DNA from: Haliclona indistincta
Taxonomy: Eukaryota > Porifera > Demospongiae > Haplosclerida > Chalinidae
DNA length: 64,000 bases
Assembly: GCA_964017065.1 (NCBI GenBank)
Contig: OZ024792.1
Span: 6,567,754 to 6,631,753, forward strand
Reading direction: 5' to 3'
Shown here: positions 22,308 through 34,300 of the stretch, one piece after another
Position numbering within the stretch: the first letter of the stretch is position 1
Layout: each line of letters opens with the position of its first letter
The notes under the pieces: generated by a model
The model's input: only the letters and a program-made list of their open reading frames with translations
Databases searched by the model: none
Told to the model about the DNA's origin: nothing
Translations under genes and position numbers: made by a program

Positions 22308-25300
22308 ATGGCGACAAAGGAAAAGTCACTTTGGGTAAGTACATAAAGTGGGAGGGGCCCTAGCTGACCTACATTTATTTGTAATTTCGGACGATTCCTA
22401 ATTTGTCAGACACGCATTGATGTGGTTTAAGTTCACACAACCTGCCCATAATCTGTACCACCATAGATAATACAGTACACGGTGGATATGCAGCAACGAG
22501 CCCGTATACTGCAATCCAGGGTGGGACGATCACTGCATTGGGTAACACGGACGTTTCCAAATAATTATTTACAAGAAATGAATGGCAGCAGTAGTAGTGT
22601 GTGCTCAAGACAAAATATTGAGCTCCTTGATCCTTTTGTGCATACAAATGTGTTTTGATGGAGCAGGGCAAGGATGATAGTATTCGCTAGTATTTTCTTG
22701 GTATTATCAGTCTTGCCAATAATCTAACATAAAAACTGCAACAACAAGCTTTTTCCCTGCTACTTGGGGCATGTCTGCTGTTCTCTACGAAGCGTAGCGC
22801 TCCAATAGTATTTTGATGCACTGCACTACACAATAAGCTACCAAAGACATACAACAAACCAGCACTATATAAACCAGCACTATATAAACCAGCACTATAT
22901 AAACCAGCACTACATAAACCAGCACAGTAATAATTATTCGAACATAAGTAGCCGTAACACAGGATTTCAGGAAAAACATCAGAATTTGCAGCCTAGCATT
23001 ATATCAAGGCCATTTTTAGCAACATGTCTCTTCAACAGCAAATGAACACGTGTGCTATTTGATTCAACTTCTACCCGGTTCTCACAACCGTGGAAACATC
23101 TTTACAACTTTGTGCAACTCGACCAGGAGCGATGGAGAGTGTCCCAGCACATCTCCGTGGATCCCTTCATTTATCACACCGTTTTCATATCTACCGTGTA
23201 CTGTATTATCTATTATACCACATGATAGCTATGATGTGTGCCTCAAAACATGCTAACTATAGATGGTAACTTGCATGATCTGTTTCCAGTAGTGCTGCCA
23301 CGATATAGAATTTGTAGGTCACATGTCATGAAGGATTATTTCACTGTTATCTATTTGAACTTGACAAACATGAAGTAAAAATCTTTATGTTGATTCGATC
23401 AGGATACTTTCAGTTTAAAAGCTAATTCTCAACTACAGCGGTTTTATTACTTCTTGCAAGGAAGATTTGAGTGTAAAGTGTCACCTTGCAGTCACTAATG
23501 TGTCAAGTCAGTGGTATTTATTCACAAAATGGAGCATGATCAAAGACTAAGGCAGCGTTCACACGGCTCCGCTTCAAAAGTAACCAGGTATCAAGTATTC
23601 GTTTTCATCCAAGAATGTACAGTGTTCACACATATCCGTGTACACCGAAACTACTACTACTAGAGCCTGGGTACGAGGCTACAGCCATGCAAGCATGCCT
23701 CCCAAGCGCATGCACGACACTCATGTGCTAGTGACTCTAAGTATTCGGAATCCCTGTTCACACGGCGCCTGATATTGACTCCGATTTCAAGATCTCCACT
23801 AAAGTCTCCAGATACAAACGTACCTGGATTCAGTATCCGTTTTCATTGGATGCTTTATCCTTGCAAGAAGTAATAAACGCTGTAACTGCACTAATCAGCA
23901 AATAATGTTCAATACACGACTGAAGTACATATCGATGATTATAGCAAAATGTATAGTCATTCTATTGTCATATCAATTATGTTGTGGCAGCACTAGTTTT
24001 CAATCCTGCGGTTATGCTAAATACTTATTGTACTCACACGTACGATGCTTTGAAATTTTTCTCTTCTTTCTCTACTCTATCATCAACATTAGGATGTGAG
24101 TAAAACTGAAATATTGTGTGCATGTTACAGTGTTTGATTATTTATTTTCTCCTTCTCTGTCTACTCTATCATCAACATCAGGAGGTGAGTAAAACTGAAT
24201 TATTGTGTGCATGTTACTGTGTTTGATTATTTCTTTTCTCCTTCTCTGTCTACTCTATCATCAACATCAGACTGTGAGTAAAACTGAATTATTGTGTGCA
24301 TGTTACTGTGTTTGATTATTTCTTTTCTCCTTCTCTGTCTACTCTATCATCAACATCAGGAGGTGAGTAAAACTGAATTATTGTGTGCATGTTACAGTGT
24401 TTGATTATTTCTTTTCTCCATCTCTGTCTACTCTATCAACAACACAGTTCGTGAGTAAAACTGAATTATTGTGTGCATGTTACAGTGTTTGATTATTTCT
24501 TTTCTCCATCTCTGTCTACTCTATCAACAACATCAGGGGGTGAGTAAAACTGAATTATTGTGCATGTTACAGTGTTTGATTATTTCTTTTCTCCTTCTCT
24601 GTCTACTCTATCATCAACATCAGGATGTGAGTAAAACTGAATTATTGTGTGCATGTTACTGTGTTTGATTATTTCTTTTCTCCTTCTCTGTCTACTCTAT
24701 CATCAACATCAGTCGGTGAGTAAAATTGAATTGTACCATAGGAAGCCTTATTTTCAAAGGCACCGCCAGTGATATGTAATAGTTAATGTATGGCTCCGCG
24801 TGTAACATTGGATTTGTACGCACGAGCTTGCGGTCGAGATGTAAAAATAGACCACGAGGGCGGAGCCCGAGTGGTCTATTTTTACATCGAGACCGGAAGC
24901 GTGTGCGGACAAATCCAATGTTACACGAGGAGACATACATTAATTGTTTTGTTATGTACTCGTTCAAATTCCCACTAGTGTGAGCGTGCTCGTTGTGTAT
25001 ATAAGGTGCGCACAACAGAGCTCTTCACCTTCCGGTAGGGCTGCTGTCATGTAAATTGTTGGCAATGCGGGCACCACTGTCCTGCTATGCGCCATGAGAT
25101 TTATTCATGGTTGCCGCCAGACCCGCCCATGAGTGGTACAATACAGTTGTACCACTCTGAGCTCCCAGTGCATACATTTGCATTGGGAATTTGCCGTGTA
25201 ACAATTCGTTTGTTACACTCTTCGGCACTGGTTTTAATGGAACATCCGATTTGTTCCACTGGCGGTGTCTTTGAAGAAAGGGTGGAGTATATAACAAATT

Positions 25301-28300
25301 TCAGATATACCATGGAAAGTCACATGATTTCCTGTGGAATAACTAGATATTCCATGGTTTATCATGTGATTTCCTGTGGTATATCTGGATATTCCATGGG
25401 TAGTCACATGACTCCCACTGGGCAAAAAAGATCATAGAAATGATCTACCTTCCAGAGAAAAAATAGGAAGGGGTGAGAGTTGCGAGTCAACCTCACCAGT
25501 AAACTAAAGAAAATTAAAAAGATTTCTATCGAAATCAGAAGGATGTAGGGTTGTGAAATCTACCACTGGTCAACAATGTAAACTAACAAGGAACAAGCAT
25601 GGAATGGTAACACGATTGACTTGCTAACAGACCATAGATCCCTACATCAGTGGCTGCTGTAGTTGACTATAGCTAGTTCAACTTGTTGCTGTTGACTGAC
25701 ACCTGACTTGCATTCAGCTTGTGACAGCTTATGTACAGCCACTGATGTAGGGATCTATGGTCTGTTAGCAAGTCAATCGTGTTACCATTCCATGCTTGTT
25801 CCTTGTTAGTTTACATTGTTGACCAGTGGTAGATTTCACAACCCTACATCCTTCTGATTTCGATAGAAATCTTTTTAATTTTCTTGTTTGTGTCCTTTTT
25901 TCTTTTTCAGTGAAGTGCAGTTCAATATCATGCAATTACTGTGCCATCTTTGTTTCCACCATTGGTTTGGTTTTCCTGTTGTTGATGGCTTTTCTTTATT
26001 ATTAACAATTTTAAACTTGTAGCTAAATAATTCTTATGCTGTAGATATCAGCTCGCCTACGCATGCATGAATACTGTGCATACGAGCCCCACCCACACTT
26101 GTTTACAGCGGTTATAATTGTCTGGCAAGGCAGAATGGTGATTCTGCGCTTGCTAGCTTACCGTTCTTCGAAGACTCCAGACAAATATGTGTTCTCCGTG
26201 CTTGGTCACGTGCGCTAACCACAGCTTGGTCACGTGCGTATTGCGCAATCACATTAATGGCGTCTAACACTTAGCTGACAATGGATCACGATCGAGAAAT
26301 CGCGGAATTTATATCGCCGTTTCGCTAAAAACTAAGTTCAAAAGGCACATGCCAGGAGAATTTCACGACTGTTCGTGGGTGTTTTGGTCCCGGCACTGCT
26401 CACGTAAAGGTGCTAGGCGAGTGGAAGAAAGAATAAGAAGAAAACGAAGATGACGAAACTCGATTTTCACCGTTTCCCCAGGTTCGTCACTTTAGTAACA
26501 ATCTTGAGCTATCTCCTTGCTACTGTAAGATGGGGCAACGCCAGATAGCAGATTTAAGTGTCTTTGGACGTATAAAATTCATCACCAGGCGAAATATCAG
26601 CGTTTGAACGCTAATACATGTATGTAGCCGCCATCTTGTTTTCTCGTTCAACCCTACATAGGGAGACACTACCGTGTCTCCCTAATAAACAGTGCGCAAG
26701 CCACCCTTATTTATCCTAAAGAAACCTACAGGCATCAGTGGGCATTGTGGTTGCCATGATATAAGTCAGTTATACCATGCAACCATTAATCCCTCGGGAT
26801 TAAGGGGGCGGTGCATGTTTTTATGGGGGACTTTGATGTGCTGCATCTTGTTTTCTGCTTAGCATATATGCACAAAAGTGCTTTTATTGATTAGACCAAG
26901 TCTAACACTACCTGCCGTGCAACTATGGCGAGCTGGTGACGCTCTCGGGTACGCACAAAAGACCTCGCTTCTGCTACATGGTTTGTACACGTTTTCTCGA
27001 CTTCTGAGCTAGAGATCGACGCGCTGTAAACGCAGTACTATTCAGTACCATCTTGCGCAGAAACGTATAGAGCGATTTGTCGATATTCGTTCGCGAAGGT
27101 AGCAAAGCAGCGTTCGTGCACTAGAAAAAACTACGCTGTAAAAAAAGTAAGCGCTATTACGAAAATTCGCTCTATACGTTTGTGCGCAAGATGCTACTGA
27201 ATAGCACTGCGTTTACAGCGCGTCGATCTCTTGCTCAGAAGTCGAGAAAACGTGTACAAACCTTCCGTGTATTATTTCTGCCATACTCTTATGGGAGATC
27301 GGTTTGTTTATAAATAGTTATTCAACCACAACAACATAACCATGTAACTATGAATAATTTGAATATTAAGTCCTTGCACCGCCACCTTAATAGTTATTGC
27401 TTCGTGTATTCGTGATACACCACGGGTAGGCATGGTATAACGTATACTTATTGTGTGCATGTTATGTTGTTTGATTATTTCTTTTCTCCTTCTCTGTCTA
27501 CTCTATCATCAACATCAGCCGGTGAGTAAAACTGAATTATTGTGTGCATGTTGCTGTGTTTGATTATTTCTTTTCTCCTTCTCTGTCTACTCTATCATCA
27601 ACATCAGGATGTGAGTAAAACTGAATTATTGTGTGCATGTTACTGTGTTTGATTATTTCTTTTCTCCTTCTCTGTCTACTCTATCATCGACATCAGAGGG
27701 TGAGTAAAACTGAATTATTGTGTGCATGTTACTGTGTTTTGATTATTTCTTTTCTCCTTCTCTGTCTACTCTATCATCAACATCAGGAGGTGAGTAAAAC
27801 TGAATTATTGTGTGCATGTTACTGTGTTTTGATTATTTCTTTTCTCTTCTCTGTCTACTCTGTCATCAACATCAGCCGGTGAGTAAAACTGAATTATTGT
27901 GTGCATGTTACTGTGTTTGATTATTTCTTTTCTCCTTCTCTGTCTACTCTATCATCAACATCAGGAGGTGAGTAAAACTGAATTATTGTGTGCATGTTAC
28001 AGTGTTTGATTATTTCTTTTCTGCTTTTCTGTTTTCTCTATCATCAACATCAGCTGGTGAGTAAAACTGAATTATTGTGTGCATGTTACAATGTTTGATT
28101 ATTTCTTTTCTCCATCTCTGTCTACTCTATCAACAACATCAGTTGGTGAGTAAAACTGAATTATTGTGTGCATGTTACAGTGTTTGATTATTTCTTTTCT
28201 CCTTCAGGAGGTGGGTAAAACTGAATTATTGTGTGCATGTTACTGTGTTTGATTATTTCTTTTCTCCATCTCTGTCTACTCTATCAACAACATCAGGGGG

Positions 28301-31300
28301 TGAGTAAAACTGAATTATTGTGTGCATGTTATGTTGTTTGATTATTTCTTTTCTCCTTCTCTGTCTACTCTATCATCAACATCAGCCGGTGAGTAAAACT
28401 GAATTATTGTGTGCATGTTACTGTGTTTGATTATTTCTTTTCTCCTTCTCTGTCTACTCTATCATCAACATCAGCCGGTGAGTAAAACTGAATTATTGTG
28501 TCCATGTTACTACCGTATAGCTGGTTATTTTCGACGGCCAAATATTTCGTTAGTAAAATTTTAGATTGGATCTAATTTTCGATACTCACTTGCCGTTCGA
28601 AAATAAAATCCAGGCTAAAATTTATTGCCCTTCATCTCGAACTCAATGGCGTTGTAATGTTGGAGAACTGTATAGTCGTTAAACCACGCCAGCCACGTTT
28701 TATGTTTGTTCAATGGAACCATAGAGTCGAAGATAAGTTGCTGTACCGCGGTGTCCGCCTTTTCGCTCATTGTGCTAGTAAGACTTAGTCTGTCGCGTGC
28801 AGCAGTGCGCATGGCAGCCATTTCTCTAACAGAGGCGTTTGGCGTTCAGTTTTACTGCTATCGCGGCACCAGGCTACCCGCTGCTACAGTCAGATTCTGG
28901 TAAGAAGCGTTGGAAGTGGGCTCTAGCCTCGATCTGTTCGCATGTGTTTGCATGAGAAAATTTTGGGTGTTCAAAATTTTGGTATGGTTCAAATTTTCGT
29001 GGATTTAATTTTCGATCAGCAGTCGTTGATCGAAAATTAAATCCAGTCGAAAATAACCGGCTATACGGTATGTTTGATTATTTCTTTTCTCTTCTCTGTC
29101 TACTCTATCATCAACATCAGGAGGTGAGTAAAACTGAATTATTGTGTGCATGTTACGGTGTTTGATTATTTCTTTTCTCCTTCTCTGATGGCGAGAAAGA
29201 AGGAAAAGTCATTTTGGGTAAGTACATAAAATGGGAGGGGCCCTGCCCTTGTGTATTTGTAATTTCGGACGATTCCTAATTCCGGACACTATATAGCATG
29301 CATGATGATTTGTCAGACACGCATTGATGTGGTTTAAGTTCACACAGCTAGTCTGTACCACCACAGATAATACAGTACACGGTGGATATGCAACGAGCCC
29401 GTATACTGCAATCCGGGGTGGACAATCACTACATCGGGTAACACGGACGTTTCCAAATATTTACAAGAAATGAATGGCTGCAGCAGTAGTAGTGTGTGCT
29501 CAAGACAAATATTGAGCTCCTTGATCCTTTTGTGTGTACAAACGTATTTTGATGTAGTAGAGCAAGGATGTTAGTATTCGCTGGTATTGCTTATGAATTC
29601 CTGGTATTATCAGTCTTTCCAATAATCTAACATAAAAAACCGTAACAACAAGCTTGTTCCCTGCTACTTGGGGCGTGTCTGCTGTTCGATCTCTACGAAG
29701 CGTAGTGCTCCAATAGTATTTGATGCACTGCTCTACACAATAAGCTACAAAAAAAACATACAGCAAACCAGCACTAAACGTCAGAATTTGCAGCCTAGCA
29801 TTATAACAAGGCCATTCATTTTATAGCAACAGTCACATCAACAGCAAATGAACACATGTGCTATTTGATTCAGCTTCTTGGAACCGTAGAAACAGCTTTA
29901 CAACTTCGTGCAACTCGACCAGGAGCGATGCAGTGAGTGTCCCAGCACATCTCCGTGGATCCCTTCGTTTATCACACCGTTTTCATATCTACCGTGTACT
30001 GTATTATCTATTATACCACATGATAGCTATGATGTGTGTCTCAAACATGCTAACTATAGATGGTATAAAGGTAACTTGCATGATCTGTTTTCAGTAGTGC
30101 TGCCACGATATAGAATTTGTAGGTCACATGTCATGAAGGATTATTTCACTGTTATGAAGTAAAAATCTTTATGTGGATTCGATCAGGATACTTTCAGTTT
30201 AAAAGCTAATTCTCAACTATAGCGGTTTTATTACTCCTTACAAATAGACTTGAGTGTAAAGTGTCACCTTGCAGTCACTAATGTGTCAAGTCACTGGTTA
30301 ACACAATCAATTTATTAACACAGTGGAGCATGATCAAAGACTTAATGGAATTTTTAACGCATTAGTTCTACGCTCTACAGTTAACGCTTTATCCTTGCAA
30401 GAAGTAAAAATCGCTTTAACTGCACTAATCAATATTCAATACACGACTATAATTATTACACTGTACTACATTATCGATGATTATGGCAAAATATGTAATA
30501 TTGCACAGTCATTCTATTGAAATATTAACTATGTTGTGGCAGCACTAGTTTCCAGTCCTGCGGTTATTTTTAGTCTAAATACTGATTTTGCTCATACGTA
30601 CAATGCTTTAAAATTCTTTTTTTTTTCTCTGTCTACTCTATCATCAACATCAGGAGGTGAGTAAAACTGAAATATTGTGTGCTTGTTACGGTGTTTGATT
30701 GTTTCTTTTCTCCTTCTCTGTCTACTCTATCATCAACATCAGAGGGTGAGTAAAACTGAATTATTGTGTGCATGTTACTGTGTTTGATTATTTCTTTTCT
30801 CTGTCTACTCTATCATCAACATCAGATGGTGAGTAAAACTGAATTATTGTGTGCATGTTATGGTGTTTGATTATTTCTTTTCTCTGTCTACTCTATCGAC
30901 AACTTCAGAAGGTAAGACTGAATTTTTGTGTGCATGTTACGATGTTTGATTATTTCTTTTCTACTTCGCTTTCTACTCTATCATCAACATCAGGAAGTGA
31001 GTAAGACAAAATTATTGTGTACATGCAAGAGTACATTACCTAAGAGTATGCAACCGTCAATATACCCCCTAGGACGGCGTTGGACATTTTCTACGTCACA
31101 AGTTTATACAGCAGAAAGCATTAGGGCTGCTATGCTAATGATATTCACAACACCTGTAATAATAATCATCACTCTGTGGTAATGCTATCATCACCGAGGT
31201 TGGCTTGGTTGTGTAAACTTGTGACGTAGAAAATGTCCAACTCCGTCCTAGGGGGTATATTGACGGTTGCATACTCTTAGGTAATGTACTCTTGGTACAT

Positions 31301-34300
31301 GTTATGGTGGTATGTGATTATTTCTTTCCTTCTTCTCTGTCTACTCTATCAACAACTTCAGAAGGTGAGTAAAACTGAATTATTGTGTACATGTTACGGT
31401 GTTTGACTATTTCTTTTCTCCTTCTCTGTCTACTCTATCATCAACATCAGTGGGTGAGTAAAACTGACTTATTGTGTGCATGTTACAGTGTCTGATTATT
31501 TCTTTTGTCCTTCTCTGTCTACTCTATCATCAACTTCAGAACGTGAGTAAAACTGAATTATTGTGTGCATGTTACGGTGTTTGATTATTTCTTTTCTTTC
31601 TCCATCATTAACATCAGCGGGTGAGTAAAACTGAATTATTGTGTGCATGTTACGGTGTTTGATTATTTCTTTTCTCCTTCTCTGTTTACTCTATCATCAA
31701 CATCAGCCGGTGAGTAAAACTGAATTATTGTGTGCATGTTACGGTGTTTGATTATTTCTTTTCTCCTTCTCCATCATTAACATCAGCGGGTGAGTAAAAC
31801 TGAATTATTGTGTGCATGTTACGGTGTTTGATTATTTCTTTTCTCCTTCTCTGTCTACTCTATCATCAACATCAGGAGGTGAATAAAACTGAGTTATTGT
31901 GTGCATGTTACAGTGTTTGATTATTTCTTTTCTCCTTCTCTGTCTACTCTATTATCAACATCAGAATGTGAGTAAAACTGAATTATTGTGTGCATGTTAC
32001 TGTGTTTAATTATTTCTTTTCTCCTTCTCTCTCAACTCCATCATCAACATCAGCCGGTGAGTAAAAATGAATTATTGTGTGCATGCTACTGTGTTTGATT
32101 ATTTCTTTTCTCCTTCTCTCTCAACTCTATCATCAACATCAGCCGGTGAGTAAAAATGAATTATTGTGTGCATGTTACAGAGTTTGATTATTTCTTTTCT
32201 CCTTCTCTCTCAACTCTATCATCAACATCAGATGGTAAGTAAAACTGAATTATTGTGTGCATGTTACAGTGTTTGATTATTTATTTTCTCCTTCTCTGTT
32301 TTATCTATAATCAACATCAGTCGGTGAGTAAAATTGAATTATTGTGTGCATGTTACGATGTTTGATTATTTCTTTTCTCCTTCTCTGTCTACTCTATCAT
32401 CAACATCAGCCGGTGAGTAAAATTGAATTATTGTGTGCATGTTACGGTGTTTGATTATTTCTTTTCTCCTTCTCTGTTTACTCTATCATCAACATCAGCT
32501 GGTGAGTAAAACTGAATTATTGTGTGCATATTACAGTGTTTGATTATTTATTTTCTCCTTCTCTGTCTACTCTATCATCAACATTAGGTGGTCAGTAAAA
32601 ATGAATTTTGTGTGCATGTTACAGTGTTTGATTATTTCTTTTCTCCTTCTCTGTCAACGCTATCATCAACAGCAGGATGTGAGTAAAACTGAATTATTGT
32701 GTGCATATTACGGTGTTTGATTATTTCTTTTCTCCTTCTCCATCATTAACATCAGTGGGTAAGTAAAACTGAATTATTGTGTGCATGTTACGGTGTTTGA
32801 TTATTTCTTTTCTCCTTCCCTCTCAACTCTATCATCAACATCAGCTGGTGAGTAAAAATGAATTTTTGTGTGCATGTTACGATGTTTGATTGTTTCTTTT
32901 CTCCTTCTCTCTCAACTCTATCATCAACATCAGAGAGTAAGTAAAACTGAATTATTGTGTGCATGTTACGGTGTTTGATTATTTCTTTTCTCCTTCTCTT
33001 TCTACTCTATCATCAACATCAGACGGTCAGTAAAACTGAATTATTGTGTGCATGTTACGGTGTTTAATTATTTCTTTTCTCCTTCTCTTTCTACTCTATC
33101 AACAACATCAGCCGGTGAGTAAAACTGAATTATTGAGTGCATGTTACGGTGTTTGATTATTTCTTTTCTCCTTCTCTCTCAACTCTATAATCAACATCAG
33201 GAGGTGAGTAAAACCGAATTATTGTGTACATGTTACAGTGTTTGAATATTTCTTTTCTCCTTCTCTGTCTACTCTATCATCAACATCAGGTGGTGAGTAA
33301 AACTGAATTATTGTGTGCTCGTTACAGTGTTTGATTATTTCTTTTCTCCTTCTCTGTCTATCTACCATCAACATCAGTATGTGAGTAAAACTGAATTATT
33401 GTGTGCATGTTTGACTTCACATTACAATTTTCCTTTCTCCTTCTCTACCATCAACATCATGCAGTGGGTAAGTTGAACTGAAATAGTCTGTAATTGTGTG
33501 CATGTAGTAATTTTTGTGAACACCTGCTTGAAATAACACTTTCTTCTTTCCTTGTTTATCTGTTACTATAGCCTAAAAAAGTGAGTTGTGTCATCTATAG
33601 TGAACTGTATTAATTAATTTATTTCCTGTTGTCTTAGCATGATATCAGACAGGTGAGTTTCATGTTGTGCTGTGCTCAGGGATCAAGTAACTAAACAACT
33701 ATTTATTTCATTAGGAAAGTAAGAATTGTGTGTAGGTAAGTGATTGCTCATTTTGAAATGTTTTCAGTGTCTGAGGTGTATTCCCAAGCACTGAAGAGTG
33801 GAAGTGTGGAAGTATCATATGGTCGTATCATGTTGATCGGTTTGGGAGCAGCAGGAAAGACTAGTCTGATACATGGCTTGATGAATCAGCAGCTACCTGA
33901 CAGAGCTAACTCAACTATTCTGGCTAATACTCGATCTGTCAAGTACTACTGGATAAAAACAGAGAAAGGTCGATATAGTCAGTGGACAGAACTTTCCACT
34001 GAAGATAAGACTCAAGAAGTTGCTCAAGCTGCAAAGAGTTCAAATGTTCACTACTTAGGAAGGTAATTTGACTGTTCAGCTATAGCATGCATTTCTTACT
34101 AGCTTTATAAGTTGGTTCTTTTGTTCTGTTGCGTTTTATAGAGATCAGTCCATGTCATGTCAGGAAATTGTTGACAAAAGTGATCAATCATTGGCACAGT
34201 ACAGAGAGAATGTTGTTGAAAAAATGGTAGAATCTGAGTCTCATGCTACCAAAAATGAAGTGTTGCTGCACATCTGGGACTGTGGTGGTCAACCTGTGTT

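Larger units (their letters stand above)
24733..27448. mobile_element. About 2.7-kb composite insertion in microexon array B1
   Basis: Splits one array unit: the intron reads ...AAAATTGAATT before it and TATTGTGTGCATG after it. It contains three long inverted repeats (24798-24934, 25509-25883, 26980-27262) and ends with CATGGTATAACG, which mirrors TATACCATGC inside it near 26771. The segment before 26690 resembles the 3' end of the hairpin-bounded element at 56510-58137 (CCGCCATCTT...CAACCCTA then a short palindrome). It is probably several nested non-autonomous elements; no transposase is recognised. Confidence 0.6.
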
